Positions 32,950 through 41,500 of a DNA stretch of 64,000 nt are shown in pieces. The first letter of the stretch is position 1; every line of letters begins with the position of its first letter. The translations under genes and the position numbers were made by a program. Location: assembly GCA_033855775.1 (NCBI GenBank), contig JAWVFT010000140.1, positions 1-64,000 on the forward strand, read 5' to 3'. The notes beneath the pieces are model-generated. The model saw nothing but the letters and a program-made list of their open reading frames with translations, searched no databases and was not told where the DNA came from. The DNA comes from DASVTR01 sp033855775. GTDB lineage: Bacteria; Acidobacteriota; Blastocatellia; Pyrinomonadales; Pyrinomonadaceae.

Positions 32950-33055
32950 AGTCCAAAGTCTAAAGTCCAAAGTCCAAGGTCAAGAGCTTAGCTTCCTGAC
33001 CTTGGACTTTAGACTTTGGACTTGTTGATTGGACTTTGGACTTTAGCCTGTGAAA
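32950..33055. repeat. Inverted AAAGTCC heptamer repeat
   Basis: The left arm has AAAGTCC/AAAGTCT heptamers ending AAGGTCA (32953-32982); the right arm (32997-33023) is its near-perfect reverse complement, 25 of 27 positions. A third block of the right-arm unit continues to 33045. It lies between the TPR gene and the M13 peptidase gene and forms a long hairpin. Confidence 0.75.
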
Positions 33056-33125
33056 TTGTTAAGATGTCGCTTCGCTTAACAGTCCCTTCATTTCTTCTAA
33101 CTTAACTTCTGTGAGGATTCCTGTG

Positions 33126-35234
33126 ATGAGTCTCTTCGTTCGCCGTCTCTGTGTGGTGGTGTCATCTTTCTTTGTTGTGCTGGCTCTGCTGGCGCTTGTT
33201 GGCGGGCCGAGCCATGCCGCCTTTGTGCCGGACGAGTTCGATGCGTCCTCCTTGTTCGTCGGCTCGCAGCAGACCGTGCGCGCTCTGGACCCCGCGAACA
33301 TGGACAAGGCCATCGGGGCGTGCGTTGATTTCAACTCGTTCGCCAACGGCGGTTGGAATGTGAAGAATCCGATTCCGGCGGCCTACCCGCGTTGGGGCCG
33401 CTTCAACCAGTTGGCCGACCAGAACTCCGACCGCCTCCACGAGATACTCGAAGCCTCTACCCGCAACGGCAAAGCGATGAAGGGCAGCAACGAGCAGAAG
33501 ATTGGCGACTACTACGGCTCCTGCATGGACGAAGCGAAGATTGAAGCCGCCGGAACAAAGTCGCTTGAGCCGCAGTTTAAGCGCATCGAGAAGATTAAGG
33601 ATTTGCACGGGCTGTCTGAGACGGTGGCCGTCTTTCACACCTACGGCCTCGGCGGTCTGTTCAACTTCGGGGCGACGCAGGATTTCAAGAACAGCACGCA
33701 GGTCATCGCCAACGCCAGTCAGGGCGGGCTCTCCCTGCCCGACCGCGACTATTACACGAAGACGGACGAGCGCTCAGTTTCGATTCGCAACGACTACGTG
33801 AAGCACGTCGCGCGCATGTTCGAGTTGTTGGGCGACGACGCGGCGAAGGCCACCGCCGAAGCTCAGGCCGTGATGAGCATCGAGACGAAGCTGGCCGAAG
33901 TCTCCATGACGCGCGTGCAGCGCCGCGAGCCGAGCGCCGTCTATCACAAGATGACGATGACGGAGGCCGCCGCGCTCTCGCCCAACTTCGACTGGAAAGA
34001 ATATTTCAAAGGCATCGGCCTGACCGGGACACCCGACATCAACGTCGGCCAGCCCGACTTCTTCAAAGCCCTGAACGGATACCTGACCTCCGTGCCGCTC
34101 GAAGACTGGAAGACCTACCTGCGCTGGCGCGTGATTAACAACACGGCGTCGGCCCTGAGCGCCAAGTTTGTTGATGAAGACTTCAACTTCAACGGCAAGA
34201 CTCTGACAGGGACGAAAGAGAATCTGCCGCGCTGGAAGCGTTGCGTCCAGGGCACAGACCGCGCGCTCGGCGAAGCCGTGGGACAAGTCTACGTCGAGAA
34301 GAATTTTCCGCCCGCCGCCAAGGAGCGCATGCTGACGCTCGTTAAGAACATGGTCGCGGCCCTGCGCGAAGACATCACGACGCTCAGTTGGATGAGCCAG
34401 CCGACGCGCCAGCAAGCCATCACGAAGCTCGAAGCCTTTGCGCGCAAGATTGGCTACCCGGACAAGTGGCGCGACTACACGACGCTGAAGATTGACCGCG
34501 ACTCGCTCGTCGAAAACGGATTCCGCGCACGCGCCTTCGAGGCAAGGCGCAACCTCAACAAAATCGGCAAGCCGCTCGACAGAACCGAGTGGGGCATGAC
34601 GCCGCCGACCGTCAACGCTTATTACAATCCCTCCATGAACGAGATTGTCTTCCCGGCTGGCATCCTGCAAGCTCCCTTCTTCGACCCCAACGCGGACGAT
34701 GCCGTCAACTACGGAGCCATCGGCGCCGTCATCGGCCACGAGATGACGCATGGCTTCGACGATCAGGGCGCGCAGTTCGACGCCGAAGGCAACTTGAAAA
34801 ACTGGTGGACGGAAGATGACCTCAAGAACTTCAAGGGGCGCACCGAATGCGTCGTCAACGAGTTCAACTCCTTCGTCGTTGATGAGAAAGAGAGCCTGCA
34901 TCAGAACGGCAAGCTCGTCGTCGGCGAAGCCGTCGCGGACCTTGGCGGGCTGACCATCGCCTACGCAGCCTTCCAGAAATCTTTGGAGGGCAAGCCGCGC
35001 CCCGCAGAGATTGACGGCTTCACGCCGGAGCAGCGTTTCTTCCTCGGCTTCGCGCAGGTCTGGGCCGGAAGCGCGCGCCCCGAATTTGAGCGCCTGCAAA
35101 CCAACACAGACCCGCACCCACTGCCGCGCTTCCGCGTCAACGGCACCGTCTCTAACATGCCGCAGTTCGCCCAAGCCTTCGGCTGCAAAACCGGCGACCC
35201 CATGGTGCGCGCCGACCGCTGCCAGATTTGGTAG
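33126..35234 (+). CDS. M13 family (neprilysin-like) zinc metallopeptidase
   Basis: A secreted 702-aa endopeptidase. Signal peptide: MSLFVRRLCVVVSSFFVVLA and following, cleavage near SHA. The zinc site is IGHEMTHGFDDQGAQFD (HExxH near residue 538) with the third ligand in VVGEAVADLGG. The substrate-binding NAYYNPSMNEIVFPAGILQAPFF and the C-terminal DPHPLPRFRVNGTVSNMPQFAQAFGC...RCQIW are intact, as in active family members. GAGG upstream of 33126 supports the start. The gene is monocistronic; the region after it holds the second 21-bp array. Confidence 0.95.
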   Translation: MSLFVRRLCVVVSSFFVVLALLALVGGPSHAAFVPDEFDASSLFVGSQQTVRALDPANMDKAIGACVDFNSFANGGWNVKNPIPAAYPRWGRFNQLADQNSDRLHEILEASTRNGKAMKGSNEQKIGDYYGSCMDEAKIEAAGTKSLEPQFKRIEKIKDLHGLSETVAVFHTYGLGGLFNFGATQDFKNSTQVIANASQGGLSLPDRDYYTKTDERSVSIRNDYVKHVARMFELLGDDAAKATAEAQAVMSIETKLAEVSMTRVQRREPSAVYHKMTMTEAAALSPNFDWKEYFKGIGLTGTPDINVGQPDFFKALNGYLTSVPLEDWKTYLRWRVINNTASALSAKFVDEDFNFNGKTLTGTKENLPRWKRCVQGTDRALGEAVGQVYVEKNFPPAAKERMLTLVKNMVAALREDITTLSWMSQPTRQQAITKLEAFARKIGYPDKWRDYTTLKIDRDSLVENGFRARAFEARRNLNKIGKPLDRTEWGMTPPTVNAYYNPSMNEIVFPAGILQAPFFDPNADDAVNYGAIGAVIGHEMTHGFDDQGAQFDAEGNLKNWWTEDDLKNFKGRTECVVNEFNSFVVDEKESLHQNGKLVVGEAVADLGGLTIAYAAFQKSLEGKPRPAEIDGFTPEQRFFLGFAQVWAGSARPEFERLQTNTDPHPLPRFRVNGTVSNMPQFAQAFGCKTGDPMVRADRCQIW

Positions 35235-35371
35235 CCGCCCGCTAGGTTTGGTAGCCGCTCAGCAATAACCGCGAGCCGTTGTCAAAATATTGACAACGGC
35301 TCGCCAATCTCCCGCAGCCGTCTATCAACATCCGGCAGCCGCTCATCTGCTCGCAGCCGCCGCTAGTCAAT
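35233..35371. repeat. Degenerate AGCCG-containing ~21-bp repeat with a perfect hairpin
   Basis: AGCCG recurs at 35233, 35253, 35274, 35316, 35337 and 35355, mostly 20, 21 or 42 bp apart. Within it the arms GCGAGCCGTTGTCAA (35271-35285) and its exact complement (35290-35304) flank a 4-nt loop (AATA). There is no T-run, so the hairpin is not a standard terminator. It directly precedes array 2. Confidence 0.55.
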
Positions 35372-35408
35372 TTTTTTGCTAAATCCCCATACTGTACGCA
35401 AAAGCAAC

Positions 35409-35438
35409 AGGGCCGCTCCCAAGCGGCCCTCTTCTTTT
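35409..35438 (+). terminator. Intrinsic terminator downstream of the M13 peptidase
   Basis: Perfect 9-bp stem AGGGCCGCT (35409-35417) and AGCGGCCCT (35422-35430) with loop CCCA, followed by CTTCTTTT. It lies about 175 bp after the peptidase stop, just before array 2, and would end transcription from the left. Confidence 0.8.
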
Positions 35439-35454
35439 GCCCGATATTAGTACA

Positions 35455-36042
35455 CTTCGACCCGGTACGCGCCATCGTACGACTGATATTATTCGTCGTA
35501 CGACTGATATGCTCCGTCGTACGAGTGATATTATTCGTCGTACAACTGATATTATCCGTCGTACGAGTGTTCCACTGCGTCGTACGACTGATATTCTCTG
35601 GCGTTCACGTGTTCCAGTCCAACGTACACGTGTTCCACTCCGTCGTACGAGTGATATTCTCCGGCGTACGCCTGTTCCACTCGAACGTACGCGTGTTCCA
35701 CTCAATCGTTTACGCGGTACGCGGCATCGTCCACATGTTCCACTCCGGCGTCTATGTGTTCCATTGCGGCGTACGCCTGTTCCACGCCGCCGTACACGTG
35801 TTCCACTCGTTCGTCCATATGTTCCACGTCGGCGTTGGCGTGGCGCGCGTCAACTCTGACGTGGCACGCATGAAGTTTGACACGGCACGCGGCGACTCCG
35901 ACGCGGTACGCATGAACTCTGATGTGATACGCAGAGACTCCGGTGCGGTGCGCATCAACTCCAACGCGGCGCGCAGCTTCGTCAACATGGCGCGCGGCGA
36001 TTTCCACGCGGTCTTTGATAACTTTTGTCAGGTAGGCGAAGA
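35455..36042. repeat. Array of 28 contiguous 21-bp units with palindromic cores (array 2)
   Basis: Starting at 35455 and ending one base before lysS, 21-mers remain in register for 28 units without indels. Left units contain CGTACGACTGATATT, with the 10-bp palindrome GTCGTACGAC across the unit boundary. Middle units have CGTACACGTGTTCCACTC (palindrome ACACGTGT). Right units shift to a CTCTGACGCGGTACGCATG type. As in array 1, neighbouring units are most alike. Both strands are partly open but no ribosome-binding site or conserved protein is seen. It lies in the convergent gap between the M13 peptidase and lysS, after a terminator. Confidence 0.9.
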
Positions 36043-36043
36043 T

Positions 36044-37891
36044 TTAACCGGCGTCCGCGGCCTTCTCCTGCTCTGAAGCCGCTTCTGCCCTGCGTTCGGG
36101 GCGCAGGTGCGGGAAGAGAATCACGTCGCGGATGGAGCGTTGGCCCGTCAGCAGCATGACGAGGCGGTCAATGCCGATGCCGATGCCCGCCGCTGGCGGC
36201 ATCCCGTACGACAGCGCGCGGATGTAATCCTCATCCAAAACCATCGCCTCCTCGTCGCCGCGCTCCCTCGCCTGCGCCTGTTCAAGAAATCGCTCGTACT
36301 GTTCCTTCGGGTCATTCAACTCCGAAAAGCCGTTCGCACATTCCATCCCCGCGATGAAAAGCTCGAAGCGTTCCGCGATTGATGAATTGATAGGGGACGC
36401 TTTAGACAGTGGTGAAACTACTTTTGGAAAGTCGGTAATGAAAACTGGCTGCTCAAGGGTTCCGTAGAAGTACTTTTCACACACTAGCTCGAAAAGATGC
36501 TGAATCCTCTGAGCCGTAGCTGTTTCGCTTAACTGGCGTTCATTAAATTGAGTAGACTCTACTAATCGAGCATAGTTTATTTTCACAAACTCGTTTCTAA
36601 TCCATCCATTCATTCCATCTTCAGTCTCTTCACTTCCGAGAATATAAGAGTGTTGTTCTAGCTCCGAAATTTTATTGTAGATGGTTAAGACGACTTTGGG
36701 GTCGTCAAGCATTCCAACGGTTAATTTAGGTTCTGGAATGTTCCTGAAAGCGTAGGCAATAGCTTCCTTCATACTACGACGCTGAATTTTTGAGAAATCA
36801 ATGACTTTTTCGCCGAACGTAACTTCTAAACTGCCGGTTACTTTTTGAATTGAGTCTCGTAGCAATTCTTCGCAGAAGTCCATCATGCCGTTCACGTCCA
36901 TGTAGGCGCAGTAGAATTCGAGCATGGTGAATTCGGGGTTGTGTGTGCGGTCGATGCCTTCGTTGCGGAAGTTGCGGTTGAGTTCGTAGACGCGCTCGAA
37001 GCCGCCGACGAGGAGGCGCTTGAGGTAGAGTTCGGGGGCGATGCGGGCGTAGAGGTCTATGTCGAGGGCGTTGTGATGCGTCTTGAAGGGACGGGCGGCG
37101 GCTCCGGTGGCCTTCGGGGTGAGCATCGGCGTTTCCACTTCGATGTAGTTGTGGTCTTCGAGGAAGCGACGCATCTCGCTGATGATTTTGGAGCGACGCT
37201 CGAAGACTTCGCGCGTGGTCAGTTCGTCCCGGCGCGAGGTCGGCTCCGTAGTCTCGCCTTCGTCTTCGGTCTTGACCTTGAGGCTGCCGGCGATGAGGTC
37301 TGCGTAGCGCTGGCGCTGGCGGATTTCGGGGTCGGCGATGCCGTGCATCTTGTCGGGCATCGGGAGCATGGCTTTGGATAGAAACTGTAGCTCGCGGACG
37401 TGGACGGATAGCTCGCCGGTCTTAGTGATGAAGAGGAAGCCTGAGACGCCTATGAAGTCGCCGTGGTCTAAGAGGTTGAACATCTCCCATCCTTCCTCGA
37501 TGGGCGAGCCGTCGTCGTTGTGAATGCCTTTCACGTCTGCCTTGCGGACGTAAATCTGCAAGCGTTCTTTGCCGTCCGACAGATGGACGAAGGCGACCTT
37601 GCCCATGACGCGCGGTGGCGTGGCAATGCGCCCGCTGATGCGGACTTCCGTGTCTTTGAGGATAGCGTTTGCTTGTTCGAGTTGCTCCGGCGTGGGTCGT
37701 TGGCCCGCTTCCGTCTGCGGCTCGTGTTGACGAAATTTTTCGACGACGGCGGAGATGGTGTCTTCCGTGCCGGTCACGCGGCTGCGCTCGAACTTGTTGG
37801 GGTAGACGTTGCCGACGAGGCGGCGCATTTCTTCAAGGTGCGCGCGGCGCGCTCGCGTCTGGTCGTTCTCTTCGATGAAAGGGATGCTCAT
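36044..37891 (-). CDS. lysS: Lysyl-tRNA synthetase, class II
   Basis: Charges tRNA-Lys; 615 aa. An OB-fold anticodon domain (VRISGRIATPPRVMGKVAFVHLSDG) is followed by class II motifs: FLEDHNYIEVETPMLTPKATGAAARPF, FRNEGIDRTHNPEFTMLEFYCAYMD and the C-terminal GMPPAAGIGIGIDRLVMLLTGQRSIRDVILFP. The start at 37891 (MSIPFIEEN) is favoured; nine codons upstream are repeat-derived. Residues ~337-503 contain an extra segment (EQHSYILGSEETEDGMNGWIRNE) compared with E. coli LysS. The same part of the gene is AT-rich (see findings). Divergent from rfaE2. Confidence 0.96.
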   Translation of the reverse strand: MSIPFIEENDQTRARRAHLEEMRRLVGNVYPNKFERSRVTGTEDTISAVVEKFRQHEPQTEAGQRPTPEQLEQANAILKDTEVRISGRIATPPRVMGKVAFVHLSDGKERLQIYVRKADVKGIHNDDGSPIEEGWEMFNLLDHGDFIGVSGFLFITKTGELSVHVRELQFLSKAMLPMPDKMHGIADPEIRQRQRYADLIAGSLKVKTEDEGETTEPTSRRDELTTREVFERRSKIISEMRRFLEDHNYIEVETPMLTPKATGAAARPFKTHHNALDIDLYARIAPELYLKRLLVGGFERVYELNRNFRNEGIDRTHNPEFTMLEFYCAYMDVNGMMDFCEELLRDSIQKVTGSLEVTFGEKVIDFSKIQRRSMKEAIAYAFRNIPEPKLTVGMLDDPKVVLTIYNKISELEQHSYILGSEETEDGMNGWIRNEFVKINYARLVESTQFNERQLSETATAQRIQHLFELVCEKYFYGTLEQPVFITDFPKVVSPLSKASPINSSIAERFELFIAGMECANGFSELNDPKEQYERFLEQAQARERGDEEAMVLDEDYIRALSYGMPPAAGIGIGIDRLVMLLTGQRSIRDVILFPHLRPERRAEAASEQEKAADAG

Positions 37892-37897
37892 GCGAGC

Positions 37898-37928
37898 ATC
37901 GTAAATCGTAAATCGCAAATCGTAAATG
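37898..37928. repeat. ATCGTAA heptamer repeat in the lysS/rfaE2 divergent region
   Basis: Four consecutive heptamers (ATCGTAA, ATCGTAA, ATCGCAA, ATCGTAA) begin seven bases upstream of the lysS ATG. Unlike most other elements the second, inverted arm is poorly preserved. The same family occurs as a perfect hairpin at 57669-57723. Confidence 0.6.
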
Positions 37929-37986
37929 GACGAATGGCCGTTTAGCGTTTACCATTGACGCTTCAGTATCTACAATTTCGAATGCG

Positions 37987-38472
37987 ATGAACGGAAAGAT
38001 TCTTTCGACGACGGAGCTACGGGAGGAGCGCGAACGGCTGCGCGCGGCGGGCAGGCGACTGGTCTTTACCAACGGCTGCTTCGATATTCTGCACGTCGGG
38101 CATGTGCGTTATCTGGCGGCGGCGCGCTCCCTTGGCGACGCGCTGCTGGTGGCGATTAACAGCGACCGCTCTGTGCGCGAGTTGAAGGGCGCGTCGCGTC
38201 CCGTCATGAACGAGCAGGAGCGCGCGGAGATGCTGGCGGCTCTGGCTGCCGTTGACTACGTGACCGTCTTTGACGACCTCAGCCCGCGCTCGTTGATTGC
38301 CGCAGTCCTGCCGGACGTGCTCGTCAAGGGCGGCGATTACGAGTTGGACGAAATTCACGGGCGCGAGGAAGTCGAAGCGGCGGGCGGGCGCGTCCTCGCG
38401 CTCCCCTTCGTCGAGGGAGCTTCGACGACTTCAATTATCGAACGGGTGAAAGCAGTGACAAGCAGCGAGTGA
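37987..38472 (+). CDS. rfaE2: D-glycero-beta-D-manno-heptose 1-phosphate adenylyltransferase
   Basis: Nucleotidyltransferase of the ADP-heptose pathway used for LPS core synthesis. The 161-aa product starts LVFTNGCFDILHVGHVRYLAAAR (HxGH at His36-His39), then AINSDRSVRELKGASRPVMNEQERAEML, VLVKGGDYELDEI and VEGASTTSIIERVKAV. It is the stand-alone C-terminal half of HldE; the kinase (rfaE1) is not in the window. The last residues (VTSSE) are encoded by the heptamer repeat that follows. It implies an outer membrane with heptose-containing LPS. Confidence 0.94.
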   Translation: MNGKILSTTELREERERLRAAGRRLVFTNGCFDILHVGHVRYLAAARSLGDALLVAINSDRSVRELKGASRPVMNEQERAEMLAALAAVDYVTVFDDLSPRSLIAAVLPDVLVKGGDYELDEIHGREEVEAAGGRVLALPFVEGASTTSIIERVKAVTSSE

Positions 38473-38568
38473 CAAGTGACAAGCAAGAAACAGGAAAACA
38501 GAAACCAGTCGCCGATAGTTAGCGACCGGCTTTAACTCGTCACTTGTCACTCGCTGCTTGTCACTGCT
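38451..38568. repeat. Perfect 30-bp inverted repeat between rfaE2 and mfd
   Basis: The arm at 38451-38480, made of GTGACAA/GCAGCGA heptamers, is exactly complementary to 38539-38568, with a 58-nt loop. The left arm contains the rfaE2 stop; the right arm ends 11 bp before the mfd ATG at 38580. Within the loop, GTCGC and GCGAC make a smaller stem. A hairpin of this length has no T-run typical of a terminator. Confidence 0.85.
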
Positions 38569-38579
38569 CTTAAAAGATT

Positions 38580-41500
38580 ATGAGTAGCACGGTTGAATCG
38601 GTGGCGGTGTTGCAGTCTATGTTGGGGCGTGTGATTGCGGGGGTGGAGTATGCGCGGCTGCTGGCGGAGGTCAGGCGCGGGGCGCGTGTGATTTCGGTGA
38701 GCGGGCTGGCGGTGGGGCCTGCGCGCGCGCTGGCACTGGCGGCGTTGCAGCGAGAGGCTAGAAAGACTTTCGCCGTCGTCACGCAGGCGAATCGTGACCT
38801 GGAGGCCTGGGAGCGCGACACGCGTTTCTGGTACTGCGCGTTGCGCGGGCGAAGCGAGTGTGCGCAGGATGTGCTGCTGCTGCCCGCGTCTGAGTCGGAC
38901 CCGTACGCGGGCGCGTCGCCGCACGCGGAGACTTTGGAGCGGCGCGCTCTGACGTTGTGGCGACTGGCGCGCGGCACAAGCGATTTCGTGTTGATGACGG
39001 CGCGCGCGCTGGCGCGGCGGACGGTCAAGCCGGAGCAGGTGGCGCAGGCCGGGGCGGTCTTGCGGCGCGATGAAGAGCACGCGCCGGAAGAGTTGTTGGG
39101 CAAGCTGGTCGCTTCGGGTTACGTGCGCGAAGACCCTGTGGGAGCGGTCGGAGAGTTTTCGATGCGCGGCGGGATTCTAGATGTCTGGTCGCCGGGGCGC
39201 GGACGCCCGGTGCGCGTCGAGTTCTTCGGCGACACGGTTGATTCCATACGCGAGTTCGATCCGGAGACGCAGCTTTCGATACGGCAGTTAACGGAAGTTG
39301 ACATCGCGCCGATGCGCGAGTTGGCGGTGATGGAAGACGACTTTCGCCTTTGGGCGGAGTTTGCGCGCGAGCGTTGGAGCGATGAAAAATATGCTCGCGC
39401 GTTGCGCGACCGCACGGTGTTTGCCGACGAGGGCGAAGCGTTTCCGGGTTGGGAGTGGTTGATTTCTCTGGGCCGCGAAGGGCAGGGCAGCGCGCTGGAT
39501 TATTTGAAGGACGCTGTGCTGGTTGTTGACGAGCCGGGCGGGGTGGAGAGCTATCTCGGCGGCGTTTATGAAACGCTCGCCGCGCGTTATGCGGAGACGG
39601 AGAGCGCGGACGAGTTGGGCCTGCGTCCCGATGAGCTTTACTTAACTGCGGAAGAGTTGCGCGCAAGGCTTGAACAGTCGCAGCGTTTGGAACTGCGCGC
39701 CTTGGGTCGCGCGGCGGCGGTCGTTGACCAAACTATCGCGCTCGATGCGGAGCAGCCGAAAGTGACCATCGGGCGCGGTCGCGCGTCAACCGTTGGGCCG
39801 CTCTTTTTGTTTCCGGTGGTCGAGGCCGCGCCGGAGGTGGATTGGGTCGCGCAGTCCGCGCGCCGTTATCACGGGCGCATCAGCGAACTGGCGAACGACA
39901 CGCGGCGCGCGACAACAGAGAGAGAAGCCGCGACGCTCTTTGTGATGCCGAGCATTGGCGTGGCCGAGCGCGTCGCGGAGATGCTCGGCGATTACAACGT
40001 CGAGGCGCGGCTCGTTACGGACGGCGAGAGCACGGGCGCGGCTGCTTCACAGGGCGCAGTCGTGACGGTCGGGCGCGTGTCCGGCGGGTTCGAGTTGCCA
40101 TCGTCCGCGCTCGTCGTTCACGTCGAAAGCGACCTCTTCGATGAAGCCAGCGATGCGGCCCTTGAACGCCGCGCGCCCGTCGCCGAAGGCAAGGGCAAAG
40201 AGCGCAGCAAGAAGCGCAAGTCGAAGACCGCCGCGTTTCTCTCCGACTTCCGCGACTTGAAGGTCAACGATTACGTCGTCCACGTTGACCACGGCATCGC
40301 GCGCTTCGGCGGCTTGCAGACGCTCGACCTCGGAAGCCAGCGGCGCGGCGAGTTTATGCTGCTCTACTACGCCGAAGACTCCAAGCTCTTTGTCCCGGTC
40401 GAACGCCTGGACCTCGTGCAAAGATATTCGAGCGCCGAAGGCAACCAGCCGACGCTCGACCGTCTCGGCGGGCTCGGCTGGCACAAGACGAAGGCCAAGG
40501 CCAAGCGCGCGATGCGCGACATGGCGGACGAACTCCTGCGCCTCTACGCCGAACGCAAGCTCGTCGGCGGCTATGCCTACACGCCCGACACGCCATGGCA
40601 GCGCGAGTTTGAAGAAGGCTTCGAGTACGTCTTAACGCCCGATCAGGAGACGGCTATCGAGGATGTCAAGCACGACATGGAAGAGGCCGTGCCGATGGAC
40701 AGGCTGCTGTGCGGCGATGTCGGCTACGGCAAGACGGAGGTGGCGATGCGCGCTGCGTTCAAGTCCGTGATGGAGTCGAAGCAAGTGGCCGTGCTGACGC
40801 CGACGACCGTGCTCGCCTACCAGCACTTCGAGACGTTTCGCCAACGCTTCGCCCCGTTCCCCGTCAAGATAGAACTGCTCTCGCGCTTTCGCTCCACGAA
40901 GGAACAGAAGGACGTGGCGAAGCGCGTCGAAGCGGGCGAGATTGACATCGTTATCGGCACGCATCGCCTGCTCTCGAAGGATGTCAAATTTCGTGATTTG
41001 GGTTTGGTCGTCGTTGACGAGGAACAGCGTTTCGGCGTCGCGCACAAGGAGCGTTTGAAGCAGTTGAAGAAGCGCGTTGACGTGCTGACGCTCTCGGCGA
41101 CGCCGATTCCGCGCACGCTCAACATGTCTTTGATGGGCATGCGCGACATGTCCGTCATAGAGACGCCGCCGCGCGACCGGCTCGCGATTCAAACGCAGGT
41201 CGTGCAGTTCTCCGAGTCGGTCGTTAAATCCGCCGTCGAGCTTGAACTCGGTCGCGGCGGCCAAATCTTCTTCATTCATAACCGCGTCGAATCCATCGAA
41301 ACCATCGCGGCATTGATTCAAAGGCTCGTGCCGCAGGCTCGCCTCGGCGTCGCGCACGGGCAGATGAACGAGAAGGAAATGGAGACGGTGATGCTCGATT
41401 TCGTCGCGTACAAATATGATGTTCTCGTGGCGACGACGATTATCGAAAACGGGATAGACATCCCGCGCGCCAACACCATCATCATAAATCGTGCCGACGC

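Noticed and set aside
33774..35174. Long minus-strand open frame opposite the M13 peptidase
   Set aside because: Shadow frame; no motif, no ribosome-binding site, opposite strand has all catalytic motifs.
35455..36042. Coding region for a repeat protein on either strand
   Set aside because: Open frames follow from the 21-bp period; no start signal, no signal peptide, terminator upstream and lysS convergent. Kept only as a low-interest test in the findings.
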